DNA of 64,000 nucleotides from Hominilimicola fabiformis (GCF_020687385.1 NZ_JAJEQM010000007.1:1-64000); one strand, 5' to 3'; shown: positions 33,838 to 43,309, counted from the first letter of the stretch. A program made the numbers and translations. Notes: generated by a model not told the origin, from the sequence alone.

Positions 33838-35625
33838 TTGAAAAAACAATCAAATTTATCACGGCTTTTATCTTATGCCGGCGGACACAAGTATTTTACT
33901 TATGTTTCGTGGATTTTATCTGCCGTATGCGCACTGACTGCACTTGTGCCATTTTGGTACATTTGGAAAATTATCAACGAGGTATTGAAAGCCTCGCCGA
34001 ATTTCGGCAGTGCGCAAAATCTTACGCATTACGGCATAATGGCAATGGCTTATGCGATTATATCGTATTTAATCTATATCGGCGCACTGCTCTGCTCGCA
34101 CCTTGCGGCATTTCGCATTGCGGCAAATATGCGTATTGACATAACCGAGCATATTGCAAAGCTGCCCATCGGCTTTACCGACAGTTTCGGCAGCGGAAAG
34201 CTGCGCAAAATTATAAACGACTCCACTGCGGCGACCGAAACCTATCTTGCACATCAGCTGCCGGATAAATATGCGGCAATGGCGACACCTGTCGGACTGC
34301 TTGCACTGTTGCTTGTTTTTGATTGGCGGCTCGGACTTTTGAGCTTGGTGCCTGTTGCCGTTGGATTTGCTGTTATGTCCGCAATGACGGGAAAGCGAAT
34401 GGAAGAAAAAATGCGGCAGTACGGCAATGCGCTTGCGGCAATGTCTAATGAGGCGGTTGAATATGTGCGAGGTATTCCTGTTGTGAAAACATTTGGTCAA
34501 TCGGTGTTTTCCTTCAAAAAATTCAAAGCCACGATTGACGAATACAAGAAGTGGGTTCTTGCTTACACAAAGGATATGCGGCTGCCGATGATGCTCTACA
34601 CTGCGGCGATAAACGGTGTGTTTGCGTTTTTAATACTCGGTGCGTTTTGGTTTACAAACGGCACTGTTACAAGCGAATTTTTCGTAAATCTATTGTTCTA
34701 CATAATCATAACGCCTGTTATATCGGTCACGCTCACTAAAATTATGTATATGAGCGAGGAGGGTATGGTTATCAGCGACGCTATCGAAAGAATTGACAGC
34801 GTGCTTAATGCCGAGCCTATGAGCGTCGGAAACAATTCGCATAAACCTAAAAGCGCATCTGTTGAACTTGAAAGCGTTCATTTCAGCTATGATGGTAAAA
34901 AAGAGGTTATTTCGGATATATCGCTGAAAATAAAATGCGGACAGACGGTTGCATTTGTCGGTCCGTCCGGCGGCGGAAAATCAACGCTTGCAAGCCTTAT
35001 TTCAAGATTTTTTGATGTAAATTCGGGAAGTATCAAAATAGGCGGTGTTGATGTTCGTGATATTCCCAAGGACGAACTTATGAACACGGTTTCATTTGTG
35101 TTCCAAAACAGCAAGCTCATCAAAGCGTCCATTCTCGATAATGTTAAAATGGGCAAATCCAATGCCACGGATGAAGAAGTTTTAAATGCGCTTAGGGCTG
35201 CGCAGTGTATGGATATTATCGAAAAATTCCCCGACGGTGTCAATACCGTTATCGGAAGTCGAGGAGTTTATCTTTCCGGCGGTGAAATGCAGAGAATTGC
35301 CATTGCCCGTGCAGTGCTGAAAAACGCTCCGATTATAATTTTGGACGAGGCGACCGCCTTTGCGGATCCCGATAATGAGGTAAAAGTACAGAAAGCTTTT
35401 GCAAAGCTTTCCGAGGGTAAAACGGTTATTATGATTGCACACAGGCTTTCAACTGTTCGGAATGTGGATTGCATTTATGTAATTTCGGACGGAAAGATTG
35501 TGGAATACGGAAACAGAGCGGAACTCATAGAAAAGAAAGGCATGTTCTATAAAATGCAAAATGACTATCAATCATCCGTTGGCTGGAAAGTATCAAACGA
35601 AACGGAGGAATCGAGAAATGATTAA
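33838..35625 (+). CDS. Half-size ABC exporter, first subunit (YbtP/IrtA-like)
   Basis: A 595-residue transporter half. Six membrane segments fill residues 15-310, and the nucleotide-binding domain follows with Walker A GPSGGGKST, signature LSGGEMQRIAIARAV and Walker B ending ILDEATAFAD. The exporter fold and its pairing with a second half resemble the YbtP/YbtQ and IrtA/IrtB siderophore importers, though drug or peptide export cannot be excluded. AAGGAGG supports the TTG at 33838; the ATG at 33820 lies before that site. Its stop overlaps the next ATG by 8 bases. The metal box upstream supports a role with metals. Confidence 0.8.
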   Translation: MKKQSNLSRLLSYAGGHKYFTYVSWILSAVCALTALVPFWYIWKIINEVLKASPNFGSAQNLTHYGIMAMAYAIISYLIYIGALLCSHLAAFRIAANMRIDITEHIAKLPIGFTDSFGSGKLRKIINDSTAATETYLAHQLPDKYAAMATPVGLLALLLVFDWRLGLLSLVPVAVGFAVMSAMTGKRMEEKMRQYGNALAAMSNEAVEYVRGIPVVKTFGQSVFSFKKFKATIDEYKKWVLAYTKDMRLPMMLYTAAINGVFAFLILGAFWFTNGTVTSEFFVNLLFYIIITPVISVTLTKIMYMSEEGMVISDAIERIDSVLNAEPMSVGNNSHKPKSASVELESVHFSYDGKKEVISDISLKIKCGQTVAFVGPSGGGKSTLASLISRFFDVNSGSIKIGGVDVRDIPKDELMNTVSFVFQNSKLIKASILDNVKMGKSNATDEEVLNALRAAQCMDIIEKFPDGVNTVIGSRGVYLSGGEMQRIAIARAVLKNAPIIILDEATAFADPDNEVKVQKAFAKLSEGKTVIMIAHRLSTVRNVDCIYVISDGKIVEYGNRAELIEKKGMFYKMQNDYQSSVGWKVSNETEESRND

Positions 35626-37348
35626 GCTTATACAAAAAGCCACGGCATCGTCAAAAGACGGTGCGGTAGGGTTAATAAAAGGCATTATCGCCTGCGCCTT
35701 TCAGAATATGGCATTTATGCTGCCGACAGGACTTTTATATTATTTGGTCAAAGATTTACTCGGCGGCGATATGGGCGGAAAAACAGTTTTTTACACAGTC
35801 GGCTGCGTTATATGCTTTGCGCTTATATTAATTACAACTTGGTTTCAGTATAACAATACATTTTTTACGACATACGAGGAAAGCGGAAAACGTAGATTAA
35901 GCTTAGCCGAAAGGCTCAGAAAGCTACCTCTTTCGTTTTTCGGCAAAAAAGACCTTGCCGACCTCACAAGTACGATTATGGCGGACTGCGAAGTTTTAGA
36001 AAAGGACTGCTCGCACTACATACCGGCGCTGTTCGGCTCGGTGATTTCCACGATAGTCATTGCACTCGGTTTGTTTGCGTTTGACAAGGCAATGGCGCTT
36101 GCGGCACTGTGGGTAATTCCCGTATCGGTGCTGATTATTGTGCTAAGTTACAAGGTTCAAGACAGAGCGCAACAAAGGAATATGTCGGTCAAAATGGCTT
36201 GTGCAGACGGAATACAGGAATACATAGAAACATTGCGTGACCTCAAGGCAAACAATGCGGAAAGCAGTTACCTTAAAGGTTTAAGAAGTAAAATTCGTTC
36301 CGTTGAAAAAGGGGCTTTCAAAACGGAAATAACCACCGCCGTTTTCGTAACCTCTGCCGGAATGGTGTTAAAGTTCGGCATCGCAACCGTTGCACTTGTC
36401 GGTGTGTCACGGCTTGTAACCGGGAAAATAGATGTTTTAACGCTTTTTATGTTTTTGCTCGTTGCATCCCGTCTTTACGACCCGATGCAGGCGGCACTTC
36501 AAAACCTTGCGGCGGTTATTGCAATGCGGACAAATGTTGCACGAATGAACGAAATCTTAGACCACGAAATTCAGCAGGGCGGCGATACTCTCACAAACAA
36601 AGGCTGCGACATTACCTTCGACCATGTGGGCTTTGCCTACAAGAGCGGCGAAACGGTGCTTAGTGATGTGTCGTTCACCGCAAAACAGGGCGAGGTTACG
36701 GCGCTTGTTGGTCCGTCCGGCGGCGGAAAGACAACAGTGTCACGGCTTGCGGTCAGATTTTGGGATAATCAAAAGGGCAAAATTACTGTCGGCGGTATGG
36801 ATATTTCAAAAATCGATCCCGAAAAGCTGATGACGCTTTATTCTATCGTTTTTCAAGATGTAACGCTTTTTAATAACACCATTATGGAAAATATCCGACT
36901 CGGCAGAAAAGGCGCAACCGATGAGGAGGTTTTGGCAGCGGCACACCTTGCAAACTGTGATGAATTTGCCGAAAAACTCCCCGATAAATGGAATACTGAT
37001 ATCGGCGAAAACGGGTGCGAATTGTCGGGCGGCGAAAGACAGCGAATTTCAATCGCCAGAGCATTTTTGAAAGACGCACCGATTATACTTTTGGACGAGG
37101 CAACGGCAAGTCTTGACGTAGAAAACGAAACCGCTATACAGACGGCTCTTTCAAGACTTATCAGGAATAAAACGGTTCTTGTCATTGCGCACAGAATGAG
37201 AACAGTTGCCGGAGCCGATAAAATAGTTGTATTATCGGACGGTGTTGTTGCCGAGCAAGGCACACCGGAGAAACTTTTAAATAAAAACGGAATATTTAAG
37301 AGAATGGCTGATTTACAGCTTCAAGGACAGAATTGGACGGTGAGATAA
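35618..37348 (+). CDS. Half-size ABC exporter, second subunit (YbtQ/IrtB-like)
   Basis: A 576-residue partner of the preceding subunit with the same layout: six membrane segments (about 15-305), then Walker A GPSGGGKTT, signature LSGGERQRISIARAF and Walker B LDEATASLD. The two halves probably form a heterodimer. CGGAGGAATCGAGAAATG fixes the start, inside the last codons of the previous gene. It overlaps the next gene by the TAATG arrangement. The Q-loop and the region FQDVTLFNNTI are typical of the exporter class. Confidence 0.85.
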   Translation: MIKLIQKATASSKDGAVGLIKGIIACAFQNMAFMLPTGLLYYLVKDLLGGDMGGKTVFYTVGCVICFALILITTWFQYNNTFFTTYEESGKRRLSLAERLRKLPLSFFGKKDLADLTSTIMADCEVLEKDCSHYIPALFGSVISTIVIALGLFAFDKAMALAALWVIPVSVLIIVLSYKVQDRAQQRNMSVKMACADGIQEYIETLRDLKANNAESSYLKGLRSKIRSVEKGAFKTEITTAVFVTSAGMVLKFGIATVALVGVSRLVTGKIDVLTLFMFLLVASRLYDPMQAALQNLAAVIAMRTNVARMNEILDHEIQQGGDTLTNKGCDITFDHVGFAYKSGETVLSDVSFTAKQGEVTALVGPSGGGKTTVSRLAVRFWDNQKGKITVGGMDISKIDPEKLMTLYSIVFQDVTLFNNTIMENIRLGRKGATDEEVLAAAHLANCDEFAEKLPDKWNTDIGENGCELSGGERQRISIARAFLKDAPIILLDEATASLDVENETAIQTALSRLIRNKTVLVIAHRMRTVAGADKIVVLSDGVVAEQGTPEKLLNKNGIFKRMADLQLQGQNWTVR

Positions 37349-37953
37349 TGTCATTTTTTGAAAACACTCGTAAACCTGTGGGATTCGGCGGGAAAGTTAT
37401 GACCGCAATGATGAATATAGGGCACAAACCTGTGGCACATTGGGGACTTCAATTTTTGAAAGTTTCGTCAAATGCCAAGATATTGGACTGTGGCTGCGGT
37501 GGTGGAGCGAACATTAAAAAGCTTCTTAAGAAATATCCGCATAGCATTGTAAATGGTATTGACTATTCTATTGTCAGTGTGGAAAAATCTAAAAAAGTCA
37601 ATAATAAGGCTGTTGCAGAAGGACGCTGCACGGTTCTGAAAGGTAATGTGATGAATATGCCGTATTCGGCAACTTGTTTCGATGCTGTTACGGCTTTTGA
37701 AACCATCTATTTTTGGCAGGATTTGCCGAAATGCTTTTGTGAGATCTATCGGGTACTGAAACCCGGCGGAACATTTCTAATATGTAATGAGGTTAGCGGT
37801 GATGAGGCTAAAGATGAGAAATGGACAAAAATCATTGAGGAAATGACCATATATAAAGATACAGAATTGAAAATATATCTCGGACAGGCAATGTTTCGCA
37901 ATATTCAGATTCGGAAAAAGAATAATTGGTTGTGCGTTACGGCGGAAAAGTGA
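37348..37953 (+). CDS. Class I SAM methyltransferase
   Basis: A 201-residue methyltransferase. ILDCGCGGGANIKKLL is motif I, NGIDYS motif II, FDAVTAFETIYFW motif IV and VLKPGGTFLI the post-core loop, as in UbiE-type small-molecule methyltransferases. The start overlaps the ABC stop (TAATG), so translation is coupled. Methylating a metallophore or lipid is possible; the substrate cannot be read from sequence. Confidence 0.85.
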   Translation: MSFFENTRKPVGFGGKVMTAMMNIGHKPVAHWGLQFLKVSSNAKILDCGCGGGANIKKLLKKYPHSIVNGIDYSIVSVEKSKKVNNKAVAEGRCTVLKGNVMNMPYSATCFDAVTAFETIYFWQDLPKCFCEIYRVLKPGGTFLICNEVSGDEAKDEKWTKIIEEMTIYKDTELKIYLGQAMFRNIQIRKKNNWLCVTAEK

Positions 37954-37961
37954 GGGATATT

Positions 37962-38825
37962 ATGTCAAAAAAAGCAACGGAATTTCAGCGTGTGGCAATG
38001 AGCCGGATTTACCGCGGAAAAGAAATATTTAAGCCGCTTAACACCGGGTGGATTGATGAAAATGTCGCTTGCGTAAGAGAGTGGGTTGCAAATATATTTT
38101 TCTATCGCAGGGGTGAAACAACAATTATGATTGACGCAGGCTACAACTATGACAGGCTTGCGGAGAAAATGGGCTGGCTTGAGATTGACGCAAAATCAAT
38201 ACGGCATATTCTTATAACGCATCAGGACACCGACCACGTTGGGGCGGTTGAGGCAGACGGCTTGGGATTGTTCAAAAAGGCAAAACTTTATATCGGAGAA
38301 ATCGAAAATCGTTATCTTACGGGCGAGGTTCGCCGAAGGGTTATGCACCGCCTATATAAGTTGCCGCAGGTGACGATAAATAACAAAAAGCAACTGTTAA
38401 AGGACGGCGAAACCTTTAAAATAGGCAATATTAAAATCCACGCATTTCTTGTTCCGGGTCATACATGGGGACATATGGTATATTTGATTGATGATAAGTA
38501 TCTGTTTACCGGAGATACGATTTGGTTTGGTGCAGACGGCGGTTACAGCTTTATTTCAGCACTTGCGGAAAGCAATAAGCTGGCGGTGAGATCGCTCGGG
38601 ATTCTTGAGCAAAAACTGAAGAAAATGTGTGTTAAGCCGCTGTTTATTACGGGACATACAGGTTTTACCGACAACTTTGAATTTGCATTTGCACATAAGG
38701 AAAAGCTGTGTTCACCGTTTAAAAAGAAAGTTCATGATCCGTCGGCACTGTACGATGCCTATGATGAGTCTGATGATACGGAGAGAAATGCAAAAAACGG
38801 ATTTTTAAAGGTAGCAGGGAAATAG
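37962..38825 (+). CDS. Metallo-beta-lactamase-fold hydrolase
   Basis: A 287-residue MBL-fold enzyme. The metal motifs are HQDTDH (a Gln variant of HxHxDH), then VPGHTWGH, FTGDTIW and ITGHTG. The family covers thioesterases, lactonases and phosphodiesterases, so the substrate is open. GTGAGGGATATT gives the ATG at 37962, just after the previous stop. Placed between two methyltransferases in a transport operon, it may cleave an ester or thioester of the transported compound. Confidence 0.85.
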   Translation: MSKKATEFQRVAMSRIYRGKEIFKPLNTGWIDENVACVREWVANIFFYRRGETTIMIDAGYNYDRLAEKMGWLEIDAKSIRHILITHQDTDHVGAVEADGLGLFKKAKLYIGEIENRYLTGEVRRRVMHRLYKLPQVTINNKKQLLKDGETFKIGNIKIHAFLVPGHTWGHMVYLIDDKYLFTGDTIWFGADGGYSFISALAESNKLAVRSLGILEQKLKKMCVKPLFITGHTGFTDNFEFAFAHKEKLCSPFKKKVHDPSALYDAYDESDDTERNAKNGFLKVAGK

Positions 38826-38851
38826 GAGAACTGAAATAACGGAGGCAAGCT

Positions 38852-39466
38852 ATGTTTTGGGATAATGTTGCGTGTGTATATGACGTTTTTGCAAATGTTA
38901 TCAACCGAAAAACAAATGAGGAGCTTTGCTCTGTGGTGAAAAATCTGATTCTGCCCGAATATGAGGTTTTGGAATGTGCCTGCGGCACCGGATTACTCAC
39001 AAAAGAAACAGCACAGCGGTGCAAAAGCCTTGTTGCAACGGATTTTTCCGAAAAAATGTTGGAGCGAGCAAAGAAAAATTGCCGTAAATATGCCAACGTA
39101 CATTTTGAAAAAGCGGACATCATGCACCTTGATTATCCCGATCATAGTTTTGATGCAGTAGTTGCTGCAAATGTGATTCACTTGCTGGACGAACCGTACA
39201 AGGCTCTGCACGAGCTTGAACGGGTATGCCGCCCGGGCGGAAAAATCATTATTCCGACATATATGAACCGTACTGAAAATGGCAAGATCAATGGTGCTTC
39301 AAAGGCAATCGAAAAAGCCGGAGCTGACTTTAAGAGAAAATTCACTCCGGAGACATACAGAGATTTTTTTGCTGCTGCGGGATATGCAGAAGCAAGCTAT
39401 ACTTTATGTGAAGGACGGATTCCTTGTGCGGTGGCGGTGTTGATAAAAAAAGGAGCGTTACTATGA
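38852..39466 (+). CDS. Second class I SAM methyltransferase
   Basis: A 204-residue methyltransferase related to the one at 37348. VLECACGTGLLTKETA is motif I, ATDFSEKML motif II, FDAVVAANVIHLL motif IV and VCRPGGKIIIP the post-core strand. The start follows CGGAGG with good spacing. Its stop overlaps the next ATG, so it is in the operon. Substrate unknown; a role in tailoring or detoxifying a small molecule fits the context. Confidence 0.85.
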   Translation: MFWDNVACVYDVFANVINRKTNEELCSVVKNLILPEYEVLECACGTGLLTKETAQRCKSLVATDFSEKMLERAKKNCRKYANVHFEKADIMHLDYPDHSFDAVVAANVIHLLDEPYKALHELERVCRPGGKIIIPTYMNRTENGKINGASKAIEKAGADFKRKFTPETYRDFFAAAGYAEASYTLCEGRIPCAVAVLIKKGALL

Positions 39467-40305
39467 AATATAAAATTGAAAAGAACACTGTACAGGAAAC
39501 GCTTATTATTCCGCTTTATGCACGGAAAATGTGTTCCGAACTGTATCCCACATTGTATTATGATGAAACAGCGTCCGAACTGATTGATAAAATTGATTAT
39601 GACTTTTCGGATGTTGCGGAAAAATCAAAGAGCCTTATGCAAAGATTTGGATTTTTAGAGGTTGCGATGCGCCAAAACGACCTTGCGTGGGAGATTCGGT
39701 ATTATTTAAACGCACACCCGAACGCTGCGGTTGTAAACTTAGGCTGCGGACTTGATAATACAGGGCACTTTTGCAATAACGGAAAATGCAAAATCTACAA
39801 CCTTGATTTCCCTGATGTTATAACGGTGCGAAATAAGCTGCTGACTGCCGGCGAGCGTGAGAAGAATATAGCGTGTGACATAAACGATATAAGCTGGTTT
39901 GAAGAAATAGACGCATCGGACGGAGTTGTATTTTTTGCCTCGGGCGTATTTTATTATTTTCGCACCGAACAGGTTAAAAGGCTTGTTCGGGCTATGTCAA
40001 ATATGTTTGGCGGCGGCAGAATGGTGTTTGACGCCGCCGGGAAAACTGCTGTAAAGATGATTGCAAAGACCTGGCTTAAGGAATCAAAGATAAAAGACGT
40101 CGGCGCTTACTTTTCCGTTTCGAACGCAAAGAAAGAGCTTTCCTTATGGAGCAGAGATATGAGCATTTCAAGCAGAGGGTATATGCTCGGTTACGGCGAC
40201 CTTAAAAATGCGCCTGTCGGCAGATTTTTTAAGTTTTTAGCAAGCGTAGGCGATAATATTATGAAAATGCAGATTGTGCGTCTTGATTTTGGAGGTGCAA
40301 AATGA
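39463..40305 (+). CDS. Leucine carboxyl methyltransferase-like (LCM) SAM enzyme
   Basis: A 280-residue protein of the Ppm1/LCM-type methyltransferase superfamily: an N-terminal helical cap (ARKMCSELYPTLYYDETASELI), VVNLGCGLDNT as motif I, YNLDFPDVITVR as the second motif and SGVFYYFRTEQVKRL as a later motif. Bacterial members of this family are found in natural-product clusters. The ATG overlaps the previous stop; an earlier in-frame TTG (39424) lies before the ribosome site AAAAGGAGCG and is not used. It overlaps the next gene (ATGA). Confidence 0.8.
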   Translation: MKYKIEKNTVQETLIIPLYARKMCSELYPTLYYDETASELIDKIDYDFSDVAEKSKSLMQRFGFLEVAMRQNDLAWEIRYYLNAHPNAAVVNLGCGLDNTGHFCNNGKCKIYNLDFPDVITVRNKLLTAGEREKNIACDINDISWFEEIDASDGVVFFASGVFYYFRTEQVKRLVRAMSNMFGGGRMVFDAAGKTAVKMIAKTWLKESKIKDVGAYFSVSNAKKELSLWSRDMSISSRGYMLGYGDLKNAPVGRFFKFLASVGDNIMKMQIVRLDFGGAK

Positions 40306-40934
40306 AATATATAGGAATACCGCTTGGAATGTGGGTGCTGTTTGAAAAATCGTTCAGAAAAAATCTTGTTTCCGAATTCGGATATAATAAAATCACAGCC
40401 AAACAAATATCGAAAAACGCAAAAAGCAGATACAAAAGCATTATCCGTAATCTGCCCGAATTTGAAAAGGGAGATCAGTTTAAAACAAACATTGTCGGCT
40501 GTGCAATGCTGGGTGCTTTTGTACTCTCTATGCCCAAAAGACCGAGCGTTGACGAACTTACCGAATACTATTCAAAAGCGATGATGACAAGGTTTATGAG
40601 GTGGCTCTGCCGCCAAAGCGGAAAGAAAAAATTCACCGCAAAAGACATTGCAGAAATGAAAAAAACTGCCGAATTAAAAGCTGCCGACCGCAATCCGTAC
40701 TCGTGGAATATGGATTTTTATGAATATTCGGACGGCAGCGGATATGAGGGACGATTTACAAAGTGCGGAATTTGCGTGTTGATGAAAGAGCTGGGGCTGT
40801 TCGACTTGACACCGGCAATGTGCCGCTTGGATTATACGATGAGCGAGGCAGGCGGAGCCACGAATTTTGTGCGCCGATATACCATTGCGTCCGGCGGCTC
40901 GTATTGCGACTGTGGTTATAAAAAGAAGATTTAA
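40302..40934 (+). CDS. L-2-amino-thiazoline-4-carboxylic acid hydrolase-like protein
   Basis: A 210-residue protein of the ATC-hydrolase family (PF14196 type), with GCAMLGAFVLSMPKRPS, FYEYSDGSGYEGRFTKCGIC, the Cys/Asp-rich MCRLDY and a C-terminal YCDCGYK. Characterised members open the thiazoline ring of 2-amino-thiazoline-4-carboxylate to give S-carbamoyl-cysteine. Many homologues are cryptic. Its presence at the end of an operon with YbtP/YbtQ-like transporters suggests a role towards thiazoline-containing metallophores, but that is inference. Last gene of the operon; the ATGA overlap shows translational coupling. Confidence 0.8.
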   Translation: MKYIGIPLGMWVLFEKSFRKNLVSEFGYNKITAKQISKNAKSRYKSIIRNLPEFEKGDQFKTNIVGCAMLGAFVLSMPKRPSVDELTEYYSKAMMTRFMRWLCRQSGKKKFTAKDIAEMKKTAELKAADRNPYSWNMDFYEYSDGSGYEGRFTKCGICVLMKELGLFDLTPAMCRLDYTMSEAGGATNFVRRYTIASGGSYCDCGYKKKI

Positions 40935-40982
40935 CGGTTGTTCGTAAATCGAATTTAAAAGGAACTGTAAATAATGCCGTTT

Positions 40983-41480
40983 TTATTGCATTGTTGTATC
41001 TAAAACATTAACAACTTTAACATCCTTGCGATCGGCATAATCTATTGTGTTCTTTGTCCCACTTGGCTGACCGTTCCAAACGGCAATTACAAGGCTTGAA
41101 CGGTCAACCATCCATTCATTGCGTTTTTGATAGCAAGCTCTATAATAGTGATCGCTGATTATGGTTACATAATCGGCATTTTTTAATATGCGGTTATACC
41201 GCCGTTCTTCAAAGAATCCACGCCGTTTCTCAAAGTCGGGGTGCGGTATGGCACAGATGAGGCGCAGAGCGTCATTCCGCTTTTTCTTTTCAAGCACAAT
41301 TTCAGCCGCCCATATATCCGTACCTTTTGCCATACCCGTTATAAAAGTTACATATCCGTCCGCTATTACATTGTCAATAGCCTTTTCCAAAAGATGTTTT
41401 ACCTCATTTTCGGAAAGGCTTAATTTTTCCGGGCGATGTCCCGTAAAGCAGCACCTGTGTAATCGTTTTTCATTTTCCAT
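40983..41480 (-). CDS. SLOG-domain protein (DUF1273, YpsA-like)
   Basis: A 165-residue protein. The N-terminal CCFTGHRPEKL is the SLOG nucleotide-binding loop of DUF1273, with FITGMAKGTDIWAAEIVL in the middle and NEWMVDRSSLVIAVWNG towards the end, the usual GHRP/GxxxG/DR pattern. SLOG proteins bind nucleotides and can act in stress signalling; YpsA is linked to cell-division control in bacilli. It lies on the minus strand, convergent with the ABC operon. AAGGAAT precedes the ATG. Confidence 0.85.
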   Translation of the reverse strand: MENEKRLHRCCFTGHRPEKLSLSENEVKHLLEKAIDNVIADGYVTFITGMAKGTDIWAAEIVLEKKKRNDALRLICAIPHPDFEKRRGFFEERRYNRILKNADYVTIISDHYYRACYQKRNEWMVDRSSLVIAVWNGQPSGTKNTIDYADRKDVKVVNVLDTTMQ

Positions 41481-41522
41481 AATAAATATTCCTTCTTCCG
41501 TTGAAAATTCAATGCAATTAAA

Positions 41523-41717
41523 CTATTTTTCAAATTCTTTATTTAATATCTCATACAACTTTTCGGGGCTTTGTATAAGTTCACTGCTATGATAGTATGA
41601 ATGTTCTACATCATCCCAGTAAAAAATAATATAACCGTGTTTAAGCCGAATAATCTCAATATCGGGATTATTACGAATATCATTTTTGAAACACTCTAAA
41701 ACCTCGCTATATTCCAT
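41523..41717 (-). CDS. Small hypothetical protein, 64 aa
   Basis: I do not recognise this protein. It is acidic and aromatic-rich (YIIFYWDDVEHSYYHSSELI) with an N-terminal helix; AAAGGAGTTTTCT precedes the ATG at good spacing, so it is likely a real gene. It sits between the SLOG gene and the integrase remnant on the same strand, in a part of the window rebuilt by recombination. Function unknown. Confidence 0.55.
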   Translation of the reverse strand: MEYSEVLECFKNDIRNNPDIEIIRLKHGYIIFYWDDVEHSYYHSSELIQSPEKLYEILNKEFEK

Positions 41718-41854
41718 AGAAAACTCCTTTCTCCGTCAAATGTTTAATTACAACGATTTTTAGACAAAATAAAAAATCGTAAAACTGATAGTTAAACGAT
41801 TTACACTTCATATTATTTGAATTTTCAAGCATTTTATGAATATTTGACGGCTTA

Positions 41855-42181
41855 TCAAGACGGATTATACATTTTTCCGAGCCGATCCATTTCTTTTGCC
41901 TTATGTTCCGGCAGAGAGTGAGCATATATATTCAGCGTTACTGTCGGCGAGGCGTGCCCGAGTATTTCGGACAGAGTTTTTATATCCATTCCGATTTCCA
42001 AAGCTCTTGTGGCAAAAGTATGCCGAGTTGTATGAAACTTTACATCACGGACACCGATTTCCTTTAATATTGCCTTGTATCTTCGTGCGTAAACAGTCGG
42101 CTCAATGAATTTTCCCTTGCGGTTAATTAAAAAACCACTTCCGTGTTCAATCGCTTTCAGCTTTGCGGTTAAGATAATCCA
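41855..42181 (-). pseudogene. Tyrosine integrase, C-terminal remnant
   Basis: About 108 codons of an integrase tail without a start. FHTTRHTFATRALEIGMDIK is the catalytic HxxR region, LGHASPTVTLNIYAHS contains the conserved LGH and the nucleophile Tyr, and it ends at TGA (41857-41855). Upstream, the same frame is closed by stops at 42182, so the N-terminal two thirds are gone. It resembles integrases of Firmicute conjugative elements and marks another lost element. Confidence 0.8.
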
Positions 42182-42203
42182 TTATTACCTCCGTATAAAG
42201 GCA

Positions 42204-42237
42204 GAGAGTCACGCAAGAAAGGGCTTGCGTGACTCTC
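42204..42237 (-). terminator. Strong hairpin after the SnoaL gene
   Basis: A perfect 14-base stem, GAGAGTCACGCAAG with CTTGCGTGACTCTC, loop of six. No T-run on the minus strand, so termination is likely but not certain. Confidence 0.6.
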
Positions 42238-42244
42238 ACACTCA

Positions 42245-43018
42245 TTAAAATTTTCCGTTTTGATTCTGCCAAGTTGATTTATCGGCAATAGTTTCCATTA
42301 CATCCCAATGTTCTGCAATTTTGCCGTTTTCAATTCTCCACAAATCATAATAAGATGTAGGTGCTCCGCCGAAAGTTCCCTCGCTGACTGCAAGCACATA
42401 ATTGCCCTGTGCAAGCACCTGATGAACAGTAGTATAAATCATCTGGATGCCCTGTTTGCCGAGTGCTTCAAGTGCTGCACCAAGTCCTGAAAGTCCGTCT
42501 GCAATACCTGTGTTATGCTGAATGTAAGTATCACCATCAAAGTAATCAGGCGTTTTTTCGGGACGATTGCCTTGCATTACATCATAAAGGAAGTTTTTTA
42601 TGAGTCCACGGTTTGTCTCTGTCTTATCAAGGTCGTTGATTTCCATAGTGCCGTCTGTTTGCGTGTGACCTGACGGGTTCGGCTCTGCCTTGCTTGCAAT
42701 GTTGTCCCAGTGTTCTGCAATCTTGCCGTTTTCGTCGAAGCGGAAAATGTCAAAAGCAACCTGCTCGCCCACACCTGCAAAGTTATAAACTGTCTGCAAG
42801 AACACCTTGTCGCCGTCCTCGAAAGCACGAATGTTGTTTACAGTTGTTTTTACGGGAGCTGAAGCAAGATAGGAAACAGAGCCTACAAAAGCATCCCTGC
42901 CTGTGCCGTATGCGAGATTGTGCTGAATGTAATTTTCTGCAAGAAGCTCGGAAGCTTTTTCTGTATCGCCTGTGGCAAAAGTATTAATAAGTCTAATAGC
43001 TTTTTCTGTATTTGTCAT
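42245..43018 (-). CDS. Tandem SnoaL-like (NTF2-fold) protein
   Basis: A 257-residue protein of two SnoaL/NTF2-like domains in tandem: residues about 1-125 and 130-257. The pattern NYIQHNLAYGTGRDAF ... ENGKIAEHWDNIAS in the first half is repeated as TYIQHNTGIADGLSGL ... ENGKIAEHWDVMET in the second. The domains share a conical barrel that binds or turns over hydrophobic small molecules; the substrate is unknown. AAAGAGGTAATCACA supports the start at 43018; further upstream ATGs in frame at about 43078 and 43141 are possible. It has its own promoter with a palindrome over it, and is divergent from a HxlR regulator that probably controls it. Confidence 0.8.
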   Translation of the reverse strand: MTNTEKAIRLINTFATGDTEKASELLAENYIQHNLAYGTGRDAFVGSVSYLASAPVKTTVNNIRAFEDGDKVFLQTVYNFAGVGEQVAFDIFRFDENGKIAEHWDNIASKAEPNPSGHTQTDGTMEINDLDKTETNRGLIKNFLYDVMQGNRPEKTPDYFDGDTYIQHNTGIADGLSGLGAALEALGKQGIQMIYTTVHQVLAQGNYVLAVSEGTFGGAPTSYYDLWRIENGKIAEHWDVMETIADKSTWQNQNGKF

Positions 43019-43142
43019 TGTGATTACCTCTTTCTTGTCGTTTTGATTATTACCAAAGATTTTCTTAAAAATATTCATTTTGGATTTCTCTTTGTCTGTG
43101 CTTTGAGTTACGAAACGGCCGTTCTTCGTAGCTCTTGACACT

Positions 43143-43189
43143 ATTATATCTGTGTCGGTATCACTTGTAAAGTAAGCACAATATTGTGC
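43143..43189 (-). promoter_or_regulatory. SnoaL-gene promoter and palindromic operator
   Basis: Minus strand: TTTACA (43171-43166), 17 bases, TATAAT (43148-43143). GCACAATATTGTGC (43176-43189), a perfect palindrome, lies just upstream of the -35, where an activator or repressor of the HxlR type could bind. Confidence 0.7.
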
Positions 43190-43309
43190 CGTAGTTACCT
43201 GAAAGATACTATTGGGCGGTTACCGAACGGAAACTAATGCGTAAACACAAGGGCTTTCGGAGTTTTAAACGCTGAAAATTTTTTAAGATTTTTTTGATTT
43301 ATGATGTAC

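Noticed and set aside
40983-41480. SLOG protein as part of a defence system
   Set aside because: DUF1273 proteins occur in defence contexts, but no effector gene is adjacent here.
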